This document shows positions 22,864 through 31,841 of a DNA stretch of 64,000 nt, one piece after another; the first letter of the stretch is position 1; each line of letters begins with the position of its first letter. A program made the translations under genes and the position numbers. The notes beneath the pieces were generated by a model. That model was given only the letters and a program-made list of their open reading frames with translations, did not search any database and was not told the DNA's origin. Source of the stretch: Methanoflorens sp963701995 (GTDB taxonomy: Archaea > Halobacteriota > Bog-38 > Methanoflorentales > Methanoflorentaceae); the NCBI GenBank assembly GCA_963701995.1, contig OY969693.1, positions 1-64,000 of the forward strand, written 5' to 3'.

Positions 22864-24786
22864 ATGCTTCAGAAGATGGCCAAAATCCAAGTCATTGGAC
22901 CAAAACACGACCTACACAGCGCAGTTGACTTTCTATACAACCTAGGATCGGTTCATTTGGAGGACGCGACAAAGACGATCTCTCCGGGCGACACAATGTT
23001 GCGGCGCTCACAGCAAGGGCCAAGAGCTGACGTCGCGAGCGTATTGATCAGGGTTAACGGCATGGTCAATTTGCTGCCCGAACTGCCTGTGAACGAACAG
23101 TTGAAGGCTCAGATCTATGGCGACCTTCGGTGGAAAAATGACGAAGAACTTGTAGCGGAGGCAAGTCGCGTCATAGGCGAGCTTGAGGCAACGACGAAAG
23201 AGCTTGCAACGCGAAAAAGCGACATTGAATTTACCCTCACCAATTTGAATCATTATGAACAAGTTATTGAGAAACTGCAGCCCTTAGAATCTCAAATCCC
23301 AATCCTACAGGGTTTTGAGGTCACGGTAATTCTTATAAGCAGACAGTATAAGGACGTCTTGGACATTATCCGGTCAGCACTCGTTGAGATTACGCACAAC
23401 CAGTTTGAGCTCATGTCCGCAGACATCGACGATGAAACGACGGCTGCGGTGACCGTATTCAACAAGAACTATTCCGACCACGTGCATTCATTTATTTGGT
23501 CTCAAAACGTCAATGAGGTCCGGCTACCATCTGAATTCTTAGGTAAGCCGTTTGACGAGGTCCTGACGTTAGTAGAGCAACAAAGAAAGCAGCTTACAGC
23601 CGAAATGGATACCATAAATGAAGATTTGACAGAACTGTCGAAGCAATGGCATCCAGAACTTGCGGTGCTCAAAGAAGTGCTTGAGGACCGAAACGAAGAG
23701 CTTAGTGTTTTTTCTAAATTTGGTGAGACTGACTTTACTTTTGTCATAACGGGTTGGGTGCCGAAAAAGCAACTTAAGAAGGCACGAGAGGGTTTGAAAG
23801 AGGCGTTTAAAGGAAGAGTCATTGTGAACGACCTCATAGTACCTAAAGAGGAACGCGATGCTGCGCCCTCGTTCTACGATAATCCGCGACTTGTCAAGCC
23901 CTTTGAGTTTCTGAGCGGGTTGATGAGCGCGCCACGATACGGGGAGATTGATCCAACTCCGTTGATGGCAGTATTCTTCCCAATCTTCTTCGGCCTTATG
24001 GTGGGCGATATCGGATATGGCATCTGCATACTTGTTTTTGCCCTCTTCGTGAGAAGACTCTACAGCGAGCGCAGCAACGCCTTAAAGCAATTGGCGAACA
24101 TCATGATCATCTGCTCATTTCCCACCATGTTCTTTGGCTACCTCTACGGCGAATTTTTTGGAAATTATGGACAAATGATGGGCTGGATAGAGCCGGTCAC
24201 CATAAATGGAATGTCGTTGGATAGAATGGAAATGATCGTGCCGTTTCTCCTCTTCTCGATCGCCATTGGGGGATTTATGGTCCTTTTGGGCCTGAGCTTA
24301 GGCATGGTAAACGCCGCGAGACGGAGGCATAAAAAGCTCATGGGTGAAAAAGCTGGTATGCTGCTCTCCATAACGGGTATAATATTGGTTCTTCTCGCAG
24401 CTGTTGCGGTCATTCCAGCTCTGCTTTTGTATCCTGGCGTCGTTATGCTTTTAATAGGAATTCCATTAGTTTTCTATGGCGGGGGGATAGTGGCGGCAAT
24501 AGACATTATGAGTTCGCTAACAAACATCCTGTCGTACGCGAGGCTGATGGCCATAGGTATGGCTTCTGTAGTTTTGGCGCTTGTAGCCAATAAACTAGGA
24601 AGCTCAATGTCAATTTTGGCGGTGGGAATTTTGGTCGCAGTTTTGCTTCACGCGGTAAATGTCGTTCTGTGTATGTTTGCTCCCTCGATCCAATCACTAA
24701 GGTTACATGTCGTAGAATTCTATTCAAAGTTCTATGAGGGCGGAGGCAGACAGTACGATCCGTTCAAACGAGGAACGGCAAAATGA
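22864..24786 (+). CDS. atpI: A-type ATP synthase subunit I (a-subunit), operon 1
   Basis: 640 aa. The N-terminal half (about 1-340) is a soluble coiled-coil arm that clamps the peripheral stalks. From about residue 345 there are seven to eight hydrophobic helices. Family blocks are EIDPTPLMAVFFPIFFGLMV-GDIGYG, LTNILSYARLMAIGMA, and SLRLHVVEFYSKFYEGGG near the end; the arginine of the ion channel lies in the last helices. It forms the ion half-channels against the c ring. A 229-base gap with no supported gene separates it from atpK, unlike operon 2. Confidence 0.95.
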   Translation: MLQKMAKIQVIGPKHDLHSAVDFLYNLGSVHLEDATKTISPGDTMLRRSQQGPRADVASVLIRVNGMVNLLPELPVNEQLKAQIYGDLRWKNDEELVAEASRVIGELEATTKELATRKSDIEFTLTNLNHYEQVIEKLQPLESQIPILQGFEVTVILISRQYKDVLDIIRSALVEITHNQFELMSADIDDETTAAVTVFNKNYSDHVHSFIWSQNVNEVRLPSEFLGKPFDEVLTLVEQQRKQLTAEMDTINEDLTELSKQWHPELAVLKEVLEDRNEELSVFSKFGETDFTFVITGWVPKKQLKKAREGLKEAFKGRVIVNDLIVPKEERDAAPSFYDNPRLVKPFEFLSGLMSAPRYGEIDPTPLMAVFFPIFFGLMVGDIGYGICILVFALFVRRLYSERSNALKQLANIMIICSFPTMFFGYLYGEFFGNYGQMMGWIEPVTINGMSLDRMEMIVPFLLFSIAIGGFMVLLGLSLGMVNAARRRHKKLMGEKAGMLLSITGIILVLLAAVAVIPALLLYPGVVMLLIGIPLVFYGGGIVAAIDIMSSLTNILSYARLMAIGMASVVLALVANKLGSSMSILAVGILVAVLLHAVNVVLCMFAPSIQSLRLHVVEFYSKFYEGGGRQYDPFKRGTAK

Positions 24787-25015
24787 GAGCAGAGATGCAG
24801 GCTGCGCGCCGCACGATACCATAACTGTTTTGTTAATGAGGCCCAGATGATTCGTAAACAACCCGCGTGCAACGGCGGAGCAATGTGTAGGCAAGCCAAA
24901 TGTGCGCACAGATACGCTATCCACAGAGAGACTACTGTGAATTTTCGAACTCGCTAGTGGTGACAGGGCCCTAAAAACGTGAGTTACAGAAAATGCGTAG
25001 GGAGTTGATAAAAAA

Positions 25016-25234
25016 ATGGTCGAACCGATGATACCAATTGGTGCTGCAATAGCGTTTGGGCTAGGTGCAATCGGAACCGGGATAGCACAGGCGAAGATTG
25101 GTGCAGCGGGAGCAGGAGTGATTGCAGAAAAACCAGAATTGTTCGGTTTAGCGCTCGTTTTTTTAGCGCTTCCAGAAACGTTGGTCATTTTAGGCTTCGT
25201 CATAGCAGCGATTATCCTTTTCGTTCTAGTCTGA
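25016..25234 (+). CDS. atpK: A-type ATP synthase subunit K (c-ring, proteolipid), operon 1
   Basis: 72 aa, a single helical hairpin. The ion site Glu54 lies in ALPETLVILG and is followed by Thr55; on the first helix Gln25 (GIAQAKIG) is 29 residues earlier, the position of the Na+-binding glutamine (Gln32) in the Ilyobacter tartaricus c subunit. So the residues of a Na+-type Q..E-T/S site are present. The polar loop AEKPE faces the central stalk. The operon 2 paralogue has Glu in place of this Gln. Confidence 0.92.
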   Translation: MVEPMIPIGAAIAFGLGAIGTGIAQAKIGAAGAGVIAEKPELFGLALVFLALPETLVILGFVIAAIILFVLV

Positions 25235-25237
25235 CAT

Positions 25238-25390
25238 ATGAACGCTCGGAACTTTAAGTGCTCGCGCGGGATATCCTCGTCTGAGCTCTACAACTACTTT
25301 TCCAAACAGTCTCAAACCATTGTTGCAGGCGCTAATCCCTCTCTTCTAAAAACGGTACTGAATAAAGAAAAAGCCGAAAAAAGGTGCTGA
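25238..25390 (+). CDS. Possible 50-aa protein between atpK and atpE (operon 1)
   Basis: An ATG three bases after the atpK stop opens a 50-codon frame (MNARNFKCSRGISSSELYNY ... LNKEKAEKRC). Its TGA overlaps the ATG of atpE as TGATG (25388-25392). Stop-start coupling with atpE argues that it may be translated. It has no known family and no counterpart in operon 2. It could equally be spacer DNA that happens to be open. Confidence 0.3.
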   Translation: MNARNFKCSRGISSSELYNYFSKQSQTIVAGANPSLLKTVLNKEKAEKRC

Positions 25391-25988
25391 TGCAAATGAT
25401 GTCAGATCAGTTGACTGACTTGCTGATAGCGATGGAGGAGAGCACTGAGGAACGAATTAACGGGATTATAAAGCAAGCTCATCAAGACGCCGAAGAAATA
25501 AAAAGAACTGCTGAAGAAAAGGCAGAGACGATCAAAAAGTCGTACCTCGACAGTGCAGAAAAATCCTTTGAGTCAGAACGGAACAAACTGATTTACAACG
25601 CCAAGTCCGAGATTAAAATGGACGTGATCAAAGCAAAGGATGAGATGATACAAAGCGCGTTTGTTGAAGCCAAAAAAAGTCTAGACGATCTTAGAGATCA
25701 CGAAAGCTACAAAGGACGTTTCAAGAGTATGATCCAAGAAGCGATGCACGAACTAGGGGGGAGAAGGCGCGGCTTCATATCGACATGAGGGATGAAAACC
25801 TCTGCAAGCAAATCTTAGATGAGCTGAATGAGAATTCTGAGATTGTCGTCGATTTAACGTCTGCAGGAGGGTTAAACGTCAGCACCAGAGACGAAAAAGT
25901 TGTTGTATTCAATACAATTGAGTCGAGACTCGACAGGGCTAAAGAGTTCCTAGAAAGACAGGTTTTTGCCACTCTTTACGGTGATTAG
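25390..25988 (+). pseudogene. atpE: A-type ATP synthase subunit E, operon 1, interrupted by a frameshift
   Basis: Two overlapping frames together make a normal subunit E of about 199 aa. The first (to a TGA at 25788) has the charged N-terminal helix (EERINGIIKQAHQDAEEIKR). The second (to 25988) has the globular C-domain (VVDLTSAGGLNVSTRDEKVV, FNTIESRLDRAKEFLERQ). They join at a run of six G (25756-25761): one more G, or a -1 slip on GGG GGG, gives HELGG-EKARLHIDM and continues in frame. So the gene is a one-base deletion mutant, a sequencing error, or read by -1 frameshifting. The subunit links the A3B3 head to the stator. Confidence 0.75.
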
Positions 25989-27039
25989 CGTGGAGTACGA
26001 TTATGCGAATGCGCGAATCAGGGCGATGAAAAGTCGCCTGCTTGACCGGAAAGAACTCGAGGAGCTAGCCGGCAAGTTGGACCTTGAGTCTGTGATCAAT
26101 CAATTGGAGGAGACGCCGTATCGGGAGGACATAGAAGACGCGAGTGTAAAATATACGGGTATAGCTTGTGTCGAATATGCGCTTCGACGGAGTTTAAGTA
26201 ATACCTTTCGTTTAATTCTGAGTTTTGTGAAGGGAGAAGACACGCAGACCCTTATGCAGATATTCCTCAACAGGTGGGATATCCAAAATATAAAAACGAT
26301 CTTGAGGGGAAAAAACATCCACGAGCCGGCAAACGAGATATTAGAGAGTCTAGCACCGGCAGGCGCACTTGACGACGCGACGCTCGTTGCGCTAACCAAG
26401 CAACCAGACGTTAAGGCCGTAATAGATTTACTTGCAACCTGGGGGATCGAGTATTCACGCCCGCTCACGCAGCATTTTAAGGAATACAGCGAAAGAAACG
26501 ATCTCGTTGTTTTAGAGTATGCGTTAGATAAGTTTTATTACGACAACGCCTTGGACGTCACGGCGGGTGAATCATACGACGAAGGGATCATTCGCGGAAT
26601 GCTGACGACAGAAATAGACATAATAAACATAAAGAGTGTTTTGCGGATCATAAGAGACAAAGTCGAAACGGAAGATATCCAATACTACTTCATTCGCGGT
26701 GGAAAAGAGTTAGATATCAACAAGCTGTCGGCCTTAAGCGCAACGCGAACGATTGACGGAGCTATTAAACAATTGACCGGCACTTCTTATGATTTTCTCG
26801 CTAGAGTTCCCGACGAGTACGTCAAAATGGAGAAGATCTCAGCATTTGAAAAAGAGCTCGATACGTTCCTCTTGCACAAAGCGCTGGGCCTGTTCACTGG
26901 AGATCCGTTAAGCATCGCCTTGGCCGTTGGCTATCTGTGGGCTAAGTTAAACGAGATCGCAAATATCCGGATAATAGCCTTATGCAAGATAGAGTATGTG
27001 CCAGAAAAGGAATTGATGGGGGAACTAGTGTTTGTATAA
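25966..27039 (+). CDS. atpC: A-type ATP synthase subunit C, operon 1
   Basis: Up to 357 aa. Possible starts are a TTG at 25966, a GTG at 25981 or a GTG at 25990 directly after the atpE stop; the homologous N-terminus (YDYANARIRAMKSRLLDRKE) favours the later ones. The family repeats are visible: CVEYALRRSLSNTFRLILSF, WDIQNIKTILRGKNIHEP, LDKFYYDNAL, TEIDIINIKSVLRI, and LAVGYLWAKLNEIANIRII. This funnel-shaped protein couples the central stalk to the c ring. It overlaps atpF by eight bases. Confidence 0.93.
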   Translation: MPLFTVISVEYDYANARIRAMKSRLLDRKELEELAGKLDLESVINQLEETPYREDIEDASVKYTGIACVEYALRRSLSNTFRLILSFVKGEDTQTLMQIFLNRWDIQNIKTILRGKNIHEPANEILESLAPAGALDDATLVALTKQPDVKAVIDLLATWGIEYSRPLTQHFKEYSERNDLVVLEYALDKFYYDNALDVTAGESYDEGIIRGMLTTEIDIINIKSVLRIIRDKVETEDIQYYFIRGGKELDINKLSALSATRTIDGAIKQLTGTSYDFLARVPDEYVKMEKISAFEKELDTFLLHKALGLFTGDPLSIALAVGYLWAKLNEIANIRIIALCKIEYVPEKELMGELVFV

Positions 27040-27352
27040 GTTTGTAGTCATTACCGATCCTGAAACTGCACCGGGATTTCGACTCGCTGGAGTGGAGGTG
27101 CTCGAGGCTTCTACCGTGGAAGAGGCGAAGAGCATAATTCCGCCCTTGTTATACAAAGATGATACCGGCATTGTCGCGGTGAACGAGGATTTTATGGCTT
27201 CACTCGATGAAAAACTCATTGAGAAAATCGAAAAGACGCACAGGCCGATAGTTATTCCCATACCGTCGAGAACGCGACAAATTGATCGCACCGACTACAT
27301 AGAAAGGATGTTGCGCAGGGCGATTGGCTACAATATCGTTGTAAGGAGATAA
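27032..27352 (+). CDS. atpF: A-type ATP synthase subunit F, operon 1
   Basis: 106 aa. Typical N-terminal Rossmann-like fold: FVVITDPETAPGFRLAGVEV, then IVAVNEDFMASLDEKLIEKI and the C-terminal PIVIPIPSRTRQIDRTDYIE with the extended helix MLRRAIGY. It sits on the D-subunit shaft and regulates coupling. Starts inside the end of atpC and is followed four bases later by atpA. Confidence 0.93.
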   Translation: MYKFVVITDPETAPGFRLAGVEVLEASTVEEAKSIIPPLLYKDDTGIVAVNEDFMASLDEKLIEKIEKTHRPIVIPIPSRTRQIDRTDYIERMLRRAIGYNIVVRR

Positions 27353-27355
27353 GAT

Positions 27356-29095
27356 ATGCTACAGGGATTCATCTCACGGATTTCGGGTCCGGTCGTTTAC
27401 GCTCACGAAATGCGCGGGTCGAGATTGTATGATGTCGTGCGAGTCGGTCACGAGCAGCTCAACGGCGAGATAATACGATTGGACGCAGATGAGGCCGTCA
27501 TCCAAGTCTATGAAGATACATCAGGACTGCAGGTCGGGGAGGAAGTCGTAGATACCGAGAGTCCGCTGAGCGTCGAATTGGGTCCTGGCATAATATCGTC
27601 AATCTATGATGGCATTCAGAGACCTCTCCCAATATTGATGGAAAAAAGTGGAGATTTCATTTCGCGGGGCATAACGGCGCCCGGGCTTGACCGAGATCGA
27701 AAATGGGAGTTCACCCCTTCAGTGAAGCAAGGCGATACGTTGGTAGCAGGAGATGTCATAGGAACGGTACACCAGTACCATATTGAACACAAGATAATGG
27801 TTCCACCAAATGTATCAGGTACGGTGACTAAAATAGCAGGTGGAGACTTCACGGTAGAGGATACCGTGTGCGTCTTGGATCACAAGACCAACGTGACAAT
27901 GATGCAGAAATGGCCAGTGCGAATTGGCAGGCCGTATGCAAAAAAGCTGGATGCCACGTTGCCATTGCTTACAGGACAGCGCATTTTTGACAGCATGTTT
28001 CCGGTGACAAAAGGCGGCACTGCCATGATTCCCGGTGGATTTGGCACCGGAAAGACCGTGTCGGAACAAACGCTCGCGAAGTGGGCTGATGCGCAGATTA
28101 TAGTATACATCGGCTGCGGAGAGCGAGGCAATGAGATGACTGATGTGCTGACCGAATTCCCTGCGTTGGTTGACCCGCGTACGAAGCGACCGTTGATCCA
28201 AAGGACCATCATGATAGCAAATACCTCCAACATGCCTGTTGCGGCTAGGGAAGCCTCCATTTACACAGGGATCACCATGGCTGAATACTACCGGGACATG
28301 GGATACGACGTCGCTTTGATGGCAGACTCGACATCACGATGGGGAGAAGCGCTCCGAGAGGTTTCGGGGAGACTGGAAGAGATGCCTGGAGAAGAGGGAT
28401 ACCCCGCCTATCTAGCAACGCGGTTGGCGGCCTTTTACGAGCGTGCCGGCAAGGTTGTTTGTCTAGGTGCAGACGGGCGCGCCGGATCAATCACAGTCGT
28501 TGGCGCGGTGTCGCCGCCCGGTGGTGATTTCTCAGAGCCGATAACTCAAAACACGCTGCGCATAGCTGGGGCATTCTGGGCTCTGGACACTAGCTTAGCG
28601 TACAGGCGACATTTTCCCGCAGTCAACTGGATAAACAGCTACTCGCTCTATCTCGACAGCGTCCAAGAGTCTTTTGTTGACAGCATCGCGTACGATTGGA
28701 GAGACCTACGCGACAAAACCATGTTTCTCCTGCAAAAGGAGGTCGAATTGCAGGAGATCGTTCAACTAGTAGGTCCCGATGCGTTGCCAGAGACTGAAAA
28801 GGCGATCTTAGAAGTAACGAGAATGATACGCGAGGACTTCCTACAGCAAAGCGCGTTTGACGAGATTGACTCTTTTTGCCCTCTTGAAAAGCAGTACTGG
28901 ATGTTGAAAGCGATCCTCGCCTTCAACGATGCGACAACCGAGGCGTTGAGCAGGGGGATCTCGCTGCAACAAGTGCTGGCCTTGCCAGTAAAAACAGCTA
29001 TTGCGCGCATGAAGGAACAGGAAGAGCTGGATGCCATAAAAGGCCTTATTGACGTAATAGACAGCAGTGTGGGGTCTCTGGAGGCGGCAACGTGA
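27356..29095 (+). CDS. atpA: A-type ATP synthase catalytic subunit A, operon 1
   Basis: 579 aa. Beta-barrel N-terminus (GFISRISGPVVYAHEM), non-homologous bulge (about 110-200), then the nucleotide-binding domain. The P-loop reads GGFGTGKT (about residues 227-234); the family sequence, kept in operon 2, is GPFGSGKT, so two positions of a nearly invariant loop differ. The catalytic GERGNEM, the SRWGEALREVSGRLEEMPGEEGYP block and the VSPPGGDFSEP block are intact. No intein. Hydrolyses or makes ATP with subunit B. Overlaps atpB by four bases. Confidence 0.96.
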   Translation: MLQGFISRISGPVVYAHEMRGSRLYDVVRVGHEQLNGEIIRLDADEAVIQVYEDTSGLQVGEEVVDTESPLSVELGPGIISSIYDGIQRPLPILMEKSGDFISRGITAPGLDRDRKWEFTPSVKQGDTLVAGDVIGTVHQYHIEHKIMVPPNVSGTVTKIAGGDFTVEDTVCVLDHKTNVTMMQKWPVRIGRPYAKKLDATLPLLTGQRIFDSMFPVTKGGTAMIPGGFGTGKTVSEQTLAKWADAQIIVYIGCGERGNEMTDVLTEFPALVDPRTKRPLIQRTIMIANTSNMPVAAREASIYTGITMAEYYRDMGYDVALMADSTSRWGEALREVSGRLEEMPGEEGYPAYLATRLAAFYERAGKVVCLGADGRAGSITVVGAVSPPGGDFSEPITQNTLRIAGAFWALDTSLAYRRHFPAVNWINSYSLYLDSVQESFVDSIAYDWRDLRDKTMFLLQKEVELQEIVQLVGPDALPETEKAILEVTRMIREDFLQQSAFDEIDSFCPLEKQYWMLKAILAFNDATTEALSRGISLQQVLALPVKTAIARMKEQEELDAIKGLIDVIDSSVGSLEAAT

Positions 29096-30489
29096 CGTCC
29101 CACAGTTTACTCACGAAAGAGTACAGAACAATTAACTACGTTTCTGGGCCGCTAATATTCACCGAGAACGTGAAAGGCGTTTCATTCGGGGAGACTGCCA
29201 AGATTACGCTTCCCAATGGAGAAGAGCGGACCGGTCAAGTTTTGGACGTTTCTCGAGAGCTCGCTGTCGTGCAAGTGTTCGAAGGTACGAGTGGGATCGA
29301 CGATCTCAACACGCGCGTCAGGTTTACGGGGGAGCCGCCAAAACTAAACGTCTCATTTGACATGCTTGGTAGGACCTTCGATGGCGTCGGCAATCCACGA
29401 GACGGTGGGCCAGCAATTGTTTCAGAAGAGAGCGTGGATATCACAGGAACGCCAATAAATCCGTACGCCCGCGACAAGCCGGCTGACTTTATCCAAACGG
29501 GCATGTCGGCGATCGACGGCTTAAACACGCTAGTTCGGGGACAGAAGCTCCCCATATTCTCAGGCTCTGGCTTGCCGGCAAGCCGGCTTGCCGCTCAGAT
29601 AGCACGACAGGCGAAAGTGGTGGGCGAGGGAGAGAACTTCGCCGTCATTTTTGCAGCAATGGGGATTACCTACAAAGATGCGTCATTCTTTATGAGGGAT
29701 TTTGAACGTACCGGGGCACTGGAGCGTGTGGTATTCTTTATGAATTTAGCAGATGACCCGACTATTGAGCGTGTTGCCACGCCACGGTGTGCTTTGTCTG
29801 TTGCAGAATACCTCGCTTACACGCACGACTTGCACGTGCTCGTCATCCTCACCGACATGACGAACTATTGCGAAGCCTTGAGAGAGATTTCCACCGCGCG
29901 TGAGGAGGTGCCAGGCCGGCGCGGCTATCCGGGATACATGTATACCGACCTCGCGTCAATTTATGAACGGGCGGGACGGATCAAAGGAAAAAGGGGGTCC
30001 ATCACGCAAATCCCGATCCTAACCATGCCCGACGATGATATTACGCATCCTGTGCCCGATTTGACTGGCTACATCACTGAAGGGCAAATCGTGTTAAGCC
30101 GAGACCTGTACCGAAGAGGAGTAGATCCTCCTATTGACGCGCTTCCCTGTCTGTCTCGACTGATGAACTTGGGGATAGGGCCGGGAAAAACCAGAGAAGA
30201 TCATCGAAATGTGGCGGACCAGCTCTACGCATCGTACGCATACGGCAGGGATTTGAGACGCTTGGTTGCCATTGTTGGCGAAGAGGCGCTGACCGAACTC
30301 GACAAGAAGTACTTAGAATTTGCGGATGAATTTGAACAACGATTCATATCTCAAGGAGATGAAGACAGAGACATTGAAACGACGTTCGGGATAGGCTGGG
30401 ATGTCCTTTCGATGCTTCCCGAGGAGGAGCTAAAAAGGATAAAACTAGACTATATTCAAAAATATCATCCAGTTCATAAGGGGAGCTGA
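29092..30489 (+). CDS. atpB: A-type ATP synthase subunit B, operon 1
   Basis: 465 aa from a GTG at 29092 that overlaps the atpA stop. Family blocks: YRTINYVSGPLIF, GQVLDVSRELAVVQVFEGTS, GLNTLVRGQKLPIFSGSGLP, ARQAKVVGEGENFAVIFAAM, LTDMTNYCEALREIS, REEVPGRRGYPGYMYTDLAS, and TQIPILTMPDDDITHPVPDL. The degenerate P-loop (SGSGLPASRLAAQIA) shows the non-catalytic regulatory role. Alternates with subunit A in the head. atpD follows one base later. Confidence 0.96.
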   Translation: MTSHSLLTKEYRTINYVSGPLIFTENVKGVSFGETAKITLPNGEERTGQVLDVSRELAVVQVFEGTSGIDDLNTRVRFTGEPPKLNVSFDMLGRTFDGVGNPRDGGPAIVSEESVDITGTPINPYARDKPADFIQTGMSAIDGLNTLVRGQKLPIFSGSGLPASRLAAQIARQAKVVGEGENFAVIFAAMGITYKDASFFMRDFERTGALERVVFFMNLADDPTIERVATPRCALSVAEYLAYTHDLHVLVILTDMTNYCEALREISTAREEVPGRRGYPGYMYTDLASIYERAGRIKGKRGSITQIPILTMPDDDITHPVPDLTGYITEGQIVLSRDLYRRGVDPPIDALPCLSRLMNLGIGPGKTREDHRNVADQLYASYAYGRDLRRLVAIVGEEALTELDKKYLEFADEFEQRFISQGDEDRDIETTFGIGWDVLSMLPEEELKRIKLDYIQKYHPVHKGS

Positions 30490-30490
30490 C

Positions 30491-31159
30491 GTGGAACAAG
30501 TTCACCCCACTCGAATGGAACTGATCAAAAAAAATGGCCAAATAAAACTGGCCGAGCAGGGAAGGGACCTCTTGCGCCAAAAGATGGACGCCCTCATTCA
30601 AGAGTTTTTTCACATAATGGTGTCGGTTTCCAGATCGCGAGAAGAACTGGATATCGCAGCCGTAGCTGCCCAACGCTCTTTGTGCGTCGCTGAAGCAGTT
30701 GACGACCTCGTGGCCTTGAAATCCGCTTCCTTTGCAACAAAACGAGCCCTAACCCTTGACATTCGGGGAAAAAACATAATGGGGGTTCCAGTTCCACTCG
30801 TTGAACGAAAGACCGTTACAAAAAGTGTCCTCGAACGTGGTTACAGTATGATAGGGACAAGCGGGCGGATAGACGAAACGGCAGAGAGGTATGAAACAGA
30901 ACTAGATCTGATCATCGGGCTTGCAGAGACTGAGACATCTCTCCGAAGGCTCGGCGACGAAATTCAGATGAATAGAAGGCGAGTAAACGCCCTCGAACAA
31001 GTGCTCATACCCGAGCTCAAGAGGCAAGCAAAATACATCAAGATAGCCATCGGAGAGCGAGAAAGAGAGGATCTATATCGACTGAAGAAGGTCAAAAAGA
31101 TTATTGAACAGAATGCCAAAAAGAAGAAACAGAAAGCCGCTCCTATTGCCGCGGCGTAA
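30491..31159 (+). CDS. atpD: A-type ATP synthase subunit D, operon 1
   Basis: 222 aa from a GTG at 30491. Family blocks: VHPTRMELIKKNGQIKLAEQ, RDLLRQKMDALIQEF, then LERGYSMIGTSGRIDETAER, and the C-terminal helix RVNALEQVLIPELKRQAKYI, finishing in a Lys-rich tail. It forms the rotating central shaft as a long coiled coil. Last gene of the operon; transcription probably ends in the short gap before the convergent gene at 31230. Confidence 0.95.
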   Translation: MEQVHPTRMELIKKNGQIKLAEQGRDLLRQKMDALIQEFFHIMVSVSRSREELDIAAVAAQRSLCVAEAVDDLVALKSASFATKRALTLDIRGKNIMGVPVPLVERKTVTKSVLERGYSMIGTSGRIDETAERYETELDLIIGLAETETSLRRLGDEIQMNRRRVNALEQVLIPELKRQAKYIKIAIGEREREDLYRLKKVKKIIEQNAKKKKQKAAPIAAA

Positions 31160-31229
31160 TTCCGGTCAGTAAGCAGGCATCCCCTAGTTAAAGACGAGTG
31201 ATTGTGCCTTCTTCGGGATGCCAAACTAA

Positions 31230-31559
31230 CTATTCTTTAGCTATTATCGTGGCGCAAACTTCATCGACTGCTATTTTCTCTGGTTTTTCCTTGCTACTCA
31301 CTTGCTTTGCGACCACTATAATTTCCTCTAAATCATCTTTTGTCAGCTTTGCAAAAGAGATACCTTCCCAGTCGCTCCGCTTTATACATACCCAGGCCTC
31401 ACCTAGGATGTGCTTGAGCACGTCAATGTCTGTTGAAGTGAATGACTTCCACTCTGACGGCATTTTTCGCCGTATCTTTTCGAGTGCAACTTCAACGGCT
31501 TTTTCCCTGTGTATTTGAAATAGCCGCCTTCCAACTTCCTCGTCATGGGCTTCAGGCAT
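31230..31559 (-). CDS. Hypothetical protein between the two ATP synthase operons
   Basis: 109 aa, starting MPEAHDEEVGRRLFQIHREK and containing VALEKIRRKMPSEWKSF and IDVLKHILGEAWVCIKRSDW. Charged, helical, soluble, with a single Cys, protein-like composition and no membrane segment. No family recognised. It reads in the same direction as operon 2 but lies beyond its 3' end (atpD2 ends at 31842), so it may be a separate unit. The 31560-31841 interval contains no supported gene; the open frame at 31580-31918 overlaps atpD2 antisense and looks random. Confidence 0.6.
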   Translation of the reverse strand: MPEAHDEEVGRRLFQIHREKAVEVALEKIRRKMPSEWKSFTSTDIDVLKHILGEAWVCIKRSDWEGISFAKLTKDDLEEIIVVAKQVSSKEKPEKIAVDEVCATIIAKE

Positions 31560-31841
31560 AACATTACCCTAATCGTATTCTAATTACGTTTAGATATCTT
31601 TTTTGGAAATGGATTAAGCGGACTCGCTTCGGCGGCGTCTGCGATCGTAGCACTATATCCAGATCGCCACGTAGAAGCATATGAAGCGCTCATATAGATT
31701 CTTTTGGACAGCACACAACCCAGCGGTGTAAAGCAATCCCAAGGTCGATCAAATGTAGATACCCACCTGCCAGAACGACTGGGCAGAAATTTAGGTGTGA
31801 GGCGGCACGAGGTGGTTCTTTCGGACCGTAAACAGCCCATG

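Noticed and set aside
24846..24957. 36-codon frame in the atpI-atpK gap
   Set aside because: Short, Arg/Cys-rich, unsupported by a ribosome site; probably chance.
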